In this document: positions 31,600-41,644 of the stretch, in pieces
Layout: each line of letters opens with the position of its first letter
How positions within the stretch are numbered: position 1 is the first letter of the stretch
Position numbers and translations under genes: made by a program
Notes under the pieces: generated by a model
What the model saw: the letters and a program-made list of their open reading frames with translations, nothing else
What the model was told of the DNA's origin: nothing
The model's database searches: none
Assembly (NCBI GenBank): GCA_959347315.1
Contig: OY365812.1
Span: 2,227,382 to 2,291,381 of the forward strand
Source of the DNA: Bimastos eiseni
Taxonomy: Eukaryota; Annelida; Clitellata; Crassiclitellata; Lumbricidae
DNA length: 64,000 nucleotides
Reading direction: 5' to 3'

Positions 31600-31940
31600 T
31601 TATGTGAGGTTGTCAACCGTCCCGGAATGGCCGGGACAGTCCCGGAATCGACCCAAGGTGTCCCGTACGCTTATTTTGCCCCGAAACCTACAAATGAAAA
31701 TTACGTAACACATGCGTGGGATGAATCATGGGTCCTAATGTATACATGGCCGTGCTAATAAATATGGATGTCACCCAATTTCACAATAGGCCTATAAATT
31801 ATGTCGAGCTCATAGTTATCAGACTATGAACATGACGGCATCGGATGCAAGTGCCAGCATATATTTGATAAGCATCATTCATATTGGCCATCAATTTCGC
31901 TGCAATTTCAAAATTCGATAGGCCTAGATATCAAATTTCG
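31600..31940. other. Intergenic, no gene seen
   Basis: A CCCGG-rich patch lies at 31617-31680 (TCCCGGAATGGCCGGGAC and variants). The rest is AT-rich and featureless. Confidence 0.4.
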
Positions 31941-31942
31941 CT

Positions 31943-32200
31943 GAAATTAACGAGATAGCGAAGTCATTTCAGTATTCGAGCGTGGCAGCATCTGGTGTTA
32001 TTGCATTAATAAACATTGACAAATATCAAATTTTATTTCAATATTGTTGAAATTAACGAGATAGCGAAGTCATTTCAGTATTCGAGCGTGGCAGCATCTG
32101 GTGTTATTGCATTAATAAACATTGACAAATATCAAATTTTATTTCAATATTGTTGAAATTAACGAGATAGCGAATTCACTTCACTATACGAACATCTGGT
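31943..32200. repeat. 106-bp tandem repeat, about 2.4 copies
   Basis: GAAATTAACGAGATAGCGAA recurs at 31943, 32049 and 32155. The first two units are identical over their full 106 bp, while the third is shorter and diverged. The perfect identity points to a recent duplication. Confidence 0.95.
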
Positions 32201-32476
32201 GCCTTAATGAAGGTTTTGTGGTATAAAACACCGCGGATAGCTAGCCGGGCAGTCAGTTGCTTCAAAATAAACCTGCGTAGATATCTTAGGGCTCTCCCTC
32301 GAGGAACCAAAGTAGAGGCAATTTTTTGAGTGCAACTGATTATGAAGATTGATACTGAAGGTGTGTGTGTGTCACTCAAAAGCCAATCATGTTTGATAAT
32401 CGTCAACTAAATTAATGTGTTTCGATCAGCCGCTTTACGAAACAGATGTGAGCGACCGTCCTATGAGCGGTTGTCT

Positions 32477-32523
32477 GTATGAGCGATCGTCCGTATGAGG
32501 CTCATACGGACGTTCGCTCATAC
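32477..32523. repeat. 23-bp palindrome, 1-nt spacer
   Basis: GTATGAGCGATCGTCCGTAT on the left is mirrored on the right with one mismatch across 23 bp, around a single G at 32500. A second hairpin (GACTTTCGTTCA, TTTT, ATGAGCGAAAGTC) follows at 32524-32552, and a half copy precedes it (32446-32475). Confidence 0.92.
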
Positions 32524-33064
32524 GACTTTCGTTCATTTTATGAGCGAAAGTCCTATTCGTTAACTCGTTATTTGCAAGAAAATTGAAGGCAAATTTGATA
32601 TTTATCAATGTTTATTATTTTATGAGTTAACGAATTCGTAATCCTATTCAGTAGACCTAGGCTTTGCTTTATAGCCAGACATTGAACACGTGCCAGAAAC
32701 ACATGGAAACCAAATATTTTATATGAATTGCGATAACAATATTCCAACGGCGTCCAATTATAATGTCATGCTTTTCCATGCAGTTTTATGTAATAATGTT
32801 TCAAGGCAGTAGAACAACATACGTGTATGCGTATATTAATAAAATATTTTAAATTTAAGCGATTTGATCTATATAAACCAGAAGAATTTGTAGCATTGTC
32901 ACAGAATTCCAAGAATATCTTGCAGATCGTAACAACTGCAAAGGCAGCATTCATCTCGGTAACAACATTCAGGTATCGGGAGTATTGAACTGAAGAGACA
33001 AACTGATATTGTGAAATAATGTAGATATAACTTTGTTCGACATTAATAACTTTGAACGACGTCC

Positions 33065-33135
33065 TGGACCTAAACACACACGCACGCACACACACACGCA
33101 CGCACACTCACTCACACGCACACCCACACGCACAA
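33065..33135. repeat. CA-rich microsatellite
   Basis: ACACACGCACGC-type runs on the plus strand. Confidence 0.85.
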
Positions 33136-33230
33136 CGACAATTTTGAAAGAGATGTAGCAGGCAGTGCGCTTACAATGGTGACCTCTGCCACCTCCATGC
33201 AGCTGCGCAGCCACCAATCGGTCTGCGTAG

Positions 33231-33330
33231 GTAGTTGCAGTTTAACGACACTATGTGATAACAAAGATCATTAGCGTCGCCCTCCTCCTTTATCCAGGCT
33301 TGGGACTGGCACTGGCTGAGTACTACCAGT
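33231..33330 (-). repeat. SINE-like block, copy 8 (best preserved reverse copy)
   Basis: AGTTGCAGTTTAACGACACT, CATTAGCGTCGCCCTCCTCC and TTTATCCAGGCTTGGGACTG are all intact. It can serve as the reference sequence for the family in reverse orientation. Confidence 0.8.
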
Positions 33331-33479
33331 GACGGAGTTGATAGTAATCGGTCTGCGTATTGCGCTACGCGAGCGCTTACGTTAGTTTATTCGATAGGTG
33401 CACGGACGTCGTTGGTATATGCTTTGTCTCTCCTTCACTCCGTCACTTACTATACATTGCCGTAGCGCGGTTTTATAGC

Positions 33480-34260
33480 GCTTTAATTAGGTCTACAAAT
33501 ATGTAGCATTGTGATAGACAATTTGAGGTGTCTAATAACAACGTGCACTTTCTAGATTTTAGCGTCATTGACTGCATCCCGTGATCGCATGAGATAAATA
33601 GTTCTTCAGAAAGATTATGATAAGCCAAGCAGTATTGAGGACTTTTGCACTTTGCGACTTCTTCAGCTTTTAACATAACTTACAATAATAATAACGGCTC
33701 AAGTGGATCAGAACGCATTTAGTATGTGTTAGAACCACTGCTAGTTAGTCCGTAATGCTTAATAGTCATTCTCTTCTAGCGTCCTCTTTTTGGCCCTGTA
33801 AAAGTGCCCTCTGAGACAGTACCATATTCGAAACAGTCCCTCAAGTCTACAGCTCTTGCAATGAATACTTACTGTCCTAATGAACCTTCCACCTCTCATA
33901 AGAGTTATATATCTGACCCCCAGTTGCCTTGTTCGAAACTAATTCAATAAAAACGTCCCGCCTACGTAGAGTTTATAATGGCTAGAGTACAATTGTCGAG
34001 CAGGTAAGTGCGGTAATTTAGAAAAGCTCAGTAGTATTTTGTTATCTGAAAATTATGTTCACAGTCTAAAAATACTATTTTAACCGACTTCAAACTCTTT
34101 TAAATTTATCTTATTCATATTAGGCTGCATGCACTGCACACCGTTACATCAAATTAATCTCACGTTATAAAAGTCATTTTACATCGAAATGACAGTTAGC
34201 TGTCTTTCTTATACAAACTGTCATAAAATTGTTTAAAAGGTGCCTCAACAACACATATTA
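33480..34260 (+). repeat. Long dispersed repeat, copy B
   Basis: Aligns with 1000-1790 and, over its first 250 bp, with 39840-40110 (GGTGTCTAA, GTGATCGCAT, GATAAGCCAAG/GATAACCCAAG, AAGTGGATCAGAA, GTTAGAA-CACTGCT). No coding signal. Confidence 0.55.
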
Positions 34261-34269
34261 TTAATACAC

Positions 34270-35480
34270 AAAGACCGTAAAGTAAATCGATAAATCATTA
34301 ATAATTCATTAATTGATACATTCATTTAATACTTTATCTAGCGCCCATTCAAGGTAACTGCTCTGACTCGCTCCCAACTCCTGTTCGAACAATGAGGCAA
34401 TTTTCACAGGGCTATAAAATGTATCGGCGCATGATCTACAAAATGTAAGCTGTAAGTGCTGTAATATGCCAAGCAAATTTTTGTCGACGGCAACGGCCTC
34501 TGTTGTCATAAGCTGTCGTTAAACCCTGGATCCATCCATATATAAAATGTTTCCATACATTTTGCATGAGCTATGGAAATTGCCTGGTCGTTGTTTAGCT
34601 ACCAGACCAACAGAATTTGGAGAGAAAGATGTTACAGTTTGCAGTCACCCCACCCCGTCTATCCGTTAATTATGGATATTGAATTATTTCATCTTCTATG
34701 ATGCAACGCTCGTGAATAAGTTGGTGGCCTTTGTAGAGCTAAAGAGTATACCTTTAGGAGCACTGTCGACAGTTGTCGCTCTACCCTATTGACGCAACTT
34801 GGCCCAGAGACTCTGAACATCCTTGCCATCTGCCTACTGTCAAAGGGAATCCGTTGGTTGGTTCCACGCTTGTGCGTGGGCCAACCATTGGCTACTCTTT
34901 CATCTTACAGTACACTGTTTTGCTAACTGATGCAAAATATTCGTTAGTAATGACAATTAACATAATTTAGACCAGTGCAGATAACACCTCTGAGTGAATG
35001 TCTTAAGTGGATATCTTGCAGGGGCGCTATATAAGTGTTCGATTGGATCTAGTACTTTGCAAAGGTGGAGTTTATTATAAATAAGATGAGCTGCATTCCA
35101 TGTGTTGGTCAAAAGATGTCACATCTGTGACATCTGGTCATCCGACGTCGTTCACGTCTACTCTTAAACGCCTATAAATCGCGTTATCTTCGATTACATT
35201 CGCTCAATAATTATTCCCTTTAATAAATTTATAACTTCCGGAAGATAGGCAGTGTAGAAACTCACGGCAAATCATTTCAAAATTCACGATAGCATTTAGT
35301 AAATGAATAATGGGCGGAGATCGTGTGATTAAATCTTGATGCATTTAAATTGAGCGAGTGTTCGGGCATCAAATGTTGCTCAGCTACTCATCCAGTGGCT
35401 GTTTTCTTCATTGCAAATTATTATAATTAGCTACGTTGCAAGTCATAAAAAATTGAAATAATCGTTGATGAATATTGGTG
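34270..35480 (+). repeat. Long dispersed repeat, partner of 9770-9900, 11391-11480 and 13580-14460
   Basis: Successive blocks here match three separated blocks of the 9.8-14.5 kb region in the same order: GTAAATCGATAAATCA near 34280, the LINE-type 3' end near 34450-34540, then GGGAATCCGTTGGTTGGTTC and CTTGTGCGTGGGCC near 34850, and AAATTCACGAT...TGTTGCTCAG near 35280-35380. The other region carries extra insertions. This looks like an old segmental copy or two copies of a long composite element. Confidence 0.5.
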
Positions 35481-35681
35481 ACGACTCCTCAGTTGCCGAC
35501 TCTGTTGCTTTGCATTAATTACACAGACTTTGCTGACATGATTCGACTGTACGGTCATAAAGTATTTAGATGTAAATCATCCCAAATTTACGCATTTAAC
35601 TCAGCTGTGGTCGGCCTTGTTAAAACTGATTGAATTGCGCACAATGCAACAATGCGAGCAGATTAATCTAGGACCATATTG

Positions 35682-35773
35682 TTTTGCGACACTGTGTGAT
35701 AACAATAACCATTAACGTCGCCCTCCTCGTTTATCCATGCTGGTGACTGGCTTTGCTGGACTGCAAGCAGTGG
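35682..35773 (-). repeat. SINE-like block, copy 9
   Basis: GCGACACTGTGTGATAAC and CATTAACGTCGCCCTCCTCG are intact. The distal end is rearranged to ATGCTGGTGACTGG. Confidence 0.7.
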
Positions 35774-36582
35774 ATGAGTTTAAAATAAAAAACGAATAAA
35801 TATTATCAAAACATAAAACATTAATCGACATCAATGGTCATGATTGGTAGCCGCGAGATGCCATCAAATCACATATAATAACAACTTCTAAAGCGCCATT
35901 TGATAGCCAAGCGGATGTCACCAGCTGCGTCGAACAATGATGAGTTTTGCTGCAGAATATATGAGACTTATCTTGTCTGCTAAAGAAAGATAATTGTTAT
36001 GAAATGGGAGAGGTATTTATAATGTCATAAAATCTGAGTAAAAGGTGTCTATATATAACACCATCAAAATATTGCCGTTGAAAAATTCATTAACATTACT
36101 GTTTTCTTATATTGCACGCCAAGATAATTATTTAATTTTAGGCATCAGCTACAGCCTGAACAAGGCACATTCGGTGAGGAATGTTCAGAATCCTCAATTC
36201 TGGTAGCCGCGAGATGTTATCAAACCACAGATAGTAGCAACTTCTAAAGCGCCATTCGATAGCCAAAAGGTCGTGAAGTAAAATATCGAGGTAGAACAGG
36301 TTTGTAGAATATCTTTTGAAACTATGCAGTCGAAGCATGCCAGCAACACTGTTGTTGGTCCAGATGCTTGAATTAAGTCGGGAAAACCTGTTTTATTTCC
36401 AATTGTGTATATTATTATCTAATCCGACTATTTAATTTCTCACTTTTAGTGGCATTAAATCTTTCCATTGATTTATAGTGCTCCTTCGAAATAGACTACC
36501 GAGAGGCACACCCAGCCAAGCTGCGGCCAGAGTGAAAGGGCTTCAGATAATGTCCCACCAAAGGAAAAGAAGATGCCCAATT
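35774..36582. other. Intergenic with an internal duplicate
   Basis: No gene seen. GGTAGCCGCGAGATG...ATCAAA-CCACA followed by CAACTTCTAAAGCGCCATT occurs at 35846-35910 and again at 36200-36265, a direct repeat about 355 bp apart. A related phrase (CTTCTAATGCGCCACTCGAA) lies at 2910. Confidence 0.5.
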
Positions 36583-36790
36583 TAATATTATTGTTATTTT
36601 ATTAATCAATAGTTTAAGGACATCTTATAGCAACACAGGCTGAGGAAGTCTTCAGAATTTGTTACATTTCAGTTCGATTTCGTATATAGTTTTAATCCTT
36701 TATCTTTATGTTGTCTTTCTTTCTGTAGTCTTTCTGTTTTCTTTCTTCCTTTTGTGTTGTTCCATTTCTGCATGACTGGTTGCTGAGACA
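36583..36790 (-). repeat. LINE 3' UTR fragment
   Basis: In reverse orientation this matches the last 200 bp of the full-length LINE (48430-48650), including its CTTTCTGTTTTCTTTC stretch, the GAACTGAAATGTAAC phrase and the ATAGTTTAAGGACATCTTAT end. Confidence 0.8.
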
Positions 36791-37277
36791 GCAATATTCG
36801 ACATAATGTTGTTGTAGATATTTCATAATTTATAAATGACTACTACATTTTATTCCTACATATATAAACATACATATTGTATAAATGTATATAGATACAT
36901 ACAATGTACACACATACATATATAAAATTTATTCATATGGCCATACAGGTTCTTTTTGTTCCTGGAGGCTCTTTTTGACCGTATCGGTTCTTTTCTTTGT
37001 TCAGTTTTTTCCCATGAAGGTTTTTTCCATATTATTTACAGGGCATCAAAACAATTCCATAACATCAATGTCAAACTATATGTATAATGTTAACAAGTAA
37101 TACTCAATATTAACAGTACAATGTTCAGAGTATAGGATTATAGACAATATTCAATAATCCAAAACAACATAACAACCAAAGGAATAATAATAAATCCAGA
37201 CATTCAGGATTACAAAATAAACTAATTAATATCAATTATTGATACTTTAGTTGTTAAGTTGAAGATACCTAATTTAT

Positions 37278-39225
37278 TATTAATCCACAGTTTAACGTCG
37301 TCATATGACATCTATGGCCGTTGACGACAATTTGAAACATTTACAGTACAGTGCATAGAAATTCATAGCGTCTGAAAGACACCATTCAAAACAGTCTACA
37401 TTTTAAACTGTTATTAATGTTCATTGTTTTACATCATAAATAATAATGGTATTAATAACATCAATAATACCTGTAATATAGTATTTCATGCAAATGAAAC
37501 AATGTTTGCATTAAAATTTGCATCAAGAAATGTTCAAAATAAAACAAATTGTGTCTGACCAGTCTCTATGTACATTTTCTAATCATCAAACTTTTAAAGA
37601 ATCTTTTAACATGAAATTTTTTCATAATGTTCTTATTTTATCAAACAGTACTACAGAAATATTTTCATATAATGCATGTTTATAACATTCATTTATCATA
37701 TCATACCAAGGTGTACTTCAGTGAATTACAGCTTTGCATAAATCTCAAATTGCTCACTTTGACTTTCTAATACAACTCCATTAACATTTGTCATATATGC
37801 ATGTATATGTATGAAATGACTCAAATGAGGTCAACATTAATTATCACATGTTTGCATAAGCACCTAATTAACACAATCAATGCAAACCAATTGAAATTTA
37901 TTTTCACACATCAAAAACCAAAAAACTAAATTTGTTTAGGACTGCATTTACACAACTTTTCCATTATAAATAAGGTTTATAATATAAACTTTACTTTGCA
38001 TACAACCATCACGAAGTAAATTCTTTGTATTAAAATCCATTTTGAATAAAACACATGCATCTTTTAATGTGCTAGAGATGTTCTCTTTTCTACAATATAA
38101 CATTAAATGGTTAATATTTTCTGGGACCGTGCATAAACTACAAAGTCCAGTTTCATGTTTCTTCATAAGAAGAAGTCTTTCATTTAGACTTACTTTTCCT
38201 AATCTTAATCTTGATATTTTAACATCTTTCCTTCTATTTGGGTGAGTAAATTTTAAGCACATGTCCACCACAAGACAAATATATTTATAATGCTGACCCT
38301 TAGAATCATTGTCATATTCAATCTGCCATTTACCAACTACATGAGATTTTATAATGGAAAAGATTTCTTGTAATTCCATATAATTTGTTGAATTTATAAT
38401 AAGCAAATTAAGAGATTGTGTTGCTAAAGCATCTGCTGTTTCATTACCTAATATATAGCATGGCTAGGAATCCAAATTAAACATATGTTACTCAGCTTAA
38501 TTTGATTCATTGCTATCATTGTTTCCTGGAGTAAAAGGAGTCGTCTAGAGCATGAATCGTTACGTTTAATAGAAGTAAGAGCACTCAAACAATCAGAAAA
38601 AACAGCAAATGTCTTATTATCTTAGTTTTCATTCTCTGATAGCCATAACAAAACTTCTTTAATTGCAGTTAATTCAGCAGCATATATACAAGAATCATTA
38701 CAGAGACGGACTTGTTTATGTATCTCTAAGGAAGGGATTGTATATGCAGCAGCAACCAAGTTATCAGCTTTAGATCCATCAGTGTATATGTGTGTGTATT
38801 CATGATATTTATTGATATGTTCCAATGAAAGAAGACTGATAAGTTCAGAATTATCTGTTTTCTTATTTACTGATTTGTGCAGACTAAGCTCAACTTTAAA
38901 ATCACTATTTAACCAAGGAGGATTTATACGGAATTTTGGAGCATGGAATGAGCAGTTTAGAGAAGAGAAAAAACTGTTTGTTGGTGTGAATGTAGATTCA
39001 TCTCTATGTCCAGATGTTCTGTAATCATTTGTCCAATGAGGTTCATACGCAGACCTGACCGTATGATCTGGACTTCCCAATATTTTTGCACCCAATTTCA
39101 GGGAATTTTATAATCTTCTAATTTGTAAGGGCATTTCTCCGCATTCATTTTTTTGAATAGATGACAATTTATTCAATTGTGACTTGGAAGCTTAGGAGTA
39201 AACCACCATGTCCATCCATAAATAC
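37278..39225 (-). pseudogene. 5'-truncated LINE copy, ORF2 C-terminus and 3' UTR
   Basis: A divergent relative of the LINE at 41579-48650. Reading from about 39225 downward it holds the end of the reverse transcriptase region (SKSQLNKLSSIQ, NECGEMPL), with a short internal deletion relative to the intact copy. An RNase H domain follows (HIYTDGSK, AAELTAIKEVL), then a frameshift between about 38620 and 38410. The C-terminus has SRLRLGKVSLNERLLLMKK and the Cys-His motif LCSLCTVPENINHLMLYC. The 3' UTR ends in GTTAAACTGTGGATTAATAA. It cannot encode a working protein. Confidence 0.85.
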
Positions 39226-39266
39226 ATTTATCTCAGAATCGCCTTTTAGCTAATGGCAATGGTTCA

Positions 39267-39365
39267 AAAGTATTTACAAGTTTACTTTTACACCGTAAAT
39301 GTTGCATAATATGAACTGTTCTTATAATCATGAGAATAAACTCAGAGTCGGTCGATGGCGCTCAG
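39267..39365 (+). repeat. Dispersed repeat, pair with 5628-5728
   Basis: AAAGTATTTACAAGTTTACT to the CGGTCGATGGCG end match the sequence just before the giant CAGA array. There is no CAGA array at this copy. Confidence 0.55.
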
Positions 39366-39690
39366 TAAATGATTCAGAATGCTGTCAAATACAATAAACA
39401 ATAGAGGGAAGTAAAGACAGAGAGACAACAGACAAACCAAATGCCCCTAAACGCACGTAATCCTTTGAAAGTCGACGAATATGTCCCGTACGGAAACCTA
39501 GCACTAGAGAACTCCAACATGTTCGAAGTTACTGAACAAATTCTGCGCATGGATCAAAACATTCGTCGAAATGACGCCGATGGCCGATAATCGACCAAAA
39601 TGGCCGATCATGTGCGCAGATGTCAATGAGGTTGTGTTTGATGAGGTTCAAGCATAGGCACTGAATAAAGTTTGTGTGTACAATGTATGT

Positions 39691-39788
39691 GTGTCAGTTT
39701 AGCGACCCTATGTGATAACATGGATCATTGGCGTCGCCTTCCTCCTTTATTCAGGCGTGGGACTGGCACACTCAGAATGCAAACGGTG
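39691..39788 (-). repeat. SINE-like block, copy 10
   Basis: GTCAGTTTAGCGACC, TGTGATAACATGGATCATTG and GCGTGGGACTGGCACA are readable. The end is followed by AATGCAAACGGTG, similar to copy 22. Confidence 0.7.
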
Positions 39789-39839
39789 CGAAATTTGGAA
39801 TAGAGGCTTACTATCCTTTAAATCATTTAAATCTTCTTA

Positions 39840-40110
39840 TATGTAGCGGTGTGAAACAATATTTCGTGGTGTCTAAGCACAATTAATATAAATCTAATTA
39901 TTAACTGTATTTTGTGATCGCATAGTTCAGTAAGAATATGATAACCCAAGTAATATCGAGGTATGTGGCATCTTACGAATTCTTGCAGCCTTATAACATA
40001 GCATACGATTCTTACAACGGTTATAAGTGGATCAGAATAGGTTTTGTCTGTGTTAGAAATCACTGCTGGTTAACCTTTAATGCTTAATAGTCAGTTTCTC
40101 TTCAACTCTT
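39840..40110 (+). repeat. Long dispersed repeat, copy C (partial)
   Basis: Matches 33530-33780: GGTGTCTAAGCACAA, GTGATCGCAT, GATAACCCAAGTAATATCGA, AAGTGGATCAGAA and TTAATGCTTAATAGTCA. Confidence 0.55.
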
Positions 40111-40116
40111 TCCTTA

Positions 40117-40376
40117 CCTCGAGCAGTCCGGTCTTCTGCCGCCCAGGCAATCTGATTTTAGAGCCCACCACTCAACTGAAACTGTTCTTCATTCTCTTCT
40201 CTCCGACATCTATTCTGCTCTGGCTAAATCCCATGTCACTCTCTTAGCACTTTTTGATGCATCCTCAGCATTTGATATGATAAACCATGATATACTTCTG
40301 CATCGCTTGAAACATCCTTTGGTCTTAGTGGTCTCCCTCTTCTTTGGTTTCGCTCTTATCTTACTGATCTAACCCA
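40117..40376 (+). pseudogene. LINE reverse transcriptase fragment (CR1/L2-like)
   Basis: The frame from 40117 reads SGLLPPRQSDFRAHHSTETV, the reverse transcriptase motif 2 region (usually QSGFRxxHSTET). It then has LALFDASSAFDMINHDILL, motif A, with its catalytic Asp kept. A frameshift follows near 40320. The rest of the element is gone, and a different LINE tail begins directly after. Confidence 0.75.
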
Positions 40377-40385
40377 AATACCCAA

Positions 40386-41096
40386 ATGCGACTTGGTCAA
40401 TGGAGCCAGATTAGACGCAGCTTGCAGACCTCACTCAGCCGATTGCCAATTGCTACATATAGCCTTGTCCTTGACAACGAGGCAGTTCTGGTGGTGGTAG
40501 GTCTGCGGTTGGGCCTAGAACTTTGTGGCCCCCACGGATGCCACTACCGAGAGGCGGTGGGCCCGGAGGGCTACCATGGCTTCGTGTGCAGGAGGGCCCA
40601 GGGACACTCTTTGCGCCACAACGTCGTAAACGACATCTCAGGGTTCAATACCGGGCACCAAGGAACCGGTCAGCCTAATTAGATCTGATGGCAAGAGGCC
40701 CGAAGGAGCACCGCTCATCCCTGGGTCGAGGGGAAGTATACCTACCTGGCATGGAATGCTAAAATTTCTCACACCTGTGCTACCTCGTACATAACCCAGA
40801 ATGGGGAGAAGAGACCTGCGTCGGTTCAGGCGGCAGACAGCGAAACTCTTAAATACGGTGGACAGACTGCCTGCCTCCTATGAGTTCCAACCGCTCGCTA
40901 TTGAGACAATGGGCCGGTTTTACCCCTCGGCGTTGAATTTCATCAGCGAAGTCGGCTGCCGGATTTCTCTGATACATGTAAGTGGCGACGGACGTGAGAC
41001 GACCTTTCTTTTTCAGCGCCTTTCTGTTTGCATCCAACGCTACAACCCAGTCACTTTCATTGGCACCTTTCCATTGACCCTAGAAGACGAGGCCTG
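40386..41096 (+). pseudogene. LINE C-terminal region, zinc knuckle and possible restriction-like endonuclease
   Basis: GLRLGLELCGPHGCHYREAV then GYHGFVC resembles a Cys-Cys-His-Cys knuckle, with one expected Cys apparently replaced by Tyr. After a frame change comes RSDGKRPEG, then AWNAKISHTCATSYI. The end (40801-41096) is open, with LAIETMGRFYPSALNFISEV and LFQRLSVCIQRYN. This order (knuckle, R-x-RPD/E, then a W-[DN]-A stretch) is what I know from LINEs with a C-terminal restriction-like endonuclease, such as R2 relatives. Because several residues are changed, I hold the clade assignment loosely. Confidence 0.45.
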
Positions 41097-41214
41097 ACCC
41101 TCCGGACAATTAGATCTATATATTAATAATCTCTAAGTATATATATCATTATAATTATAAATATAAATAATAATAATTATAATAATAATTATAGTAATTC
41201 GATGTGAGAGCTTT

Positions 41215-41275
41215 TAAGGCACATTTTGATCAATATCCTCCTCATCATCCATGCTTTGGACTGGCACTGCATGGA
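41215..41275 (-). repeat. SINE-like block, copy 11 (decayed)
   Basis: Only TCCTCCTCATCATCCATGC and TTTGGACTGGCACTGC remain. Confidence 0.5.
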
Positions 41276-41439
41276 ACTAAGCTATGGATGTATTCAATCA
41301 AAGCAAAAATTTACTGCAGACATTATTTATCAACAATGTAAAAAAATTTAATGAGATGGGACATGATTTTAAACAAGATTCCTTATATTGTAAACATTGG
41401 CAGCTTTATTTGTTGGTTGTAAACGCAAGAAATTTGAGA

Positions 41440-41567
41440 CTTTAAAGTAAATGACAATCGACCTTTTAAGCTGGTATTTATAGGCAATTCAGACTCTGGA
41501 TATATCAGTCTATACTTAGATACCTCTAAATTACTTTTACGTTGGTTTTATAATTATAGTCTGCCCC
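41440..41567 (+). repeat. Composite repeat, left module (LINE target)
   Basis: AGACTCTGGATATATCAG and CTTAGATACCTCTAAATTAC match 56580-56640. The full-length LINE inserted 3' of it, and the presumed right flank of the same element (TAGACACCTCAATTGACTTC) continues after 48661. Confidence 0.55.
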
Positions 41568-41644
41568 TAACACCTAATGTTTGGACTTGGCGGGAAATTT
41601 CAGTAACTGAAAATCTGTACGTAAATAAAGTAAATAAATTGAAA

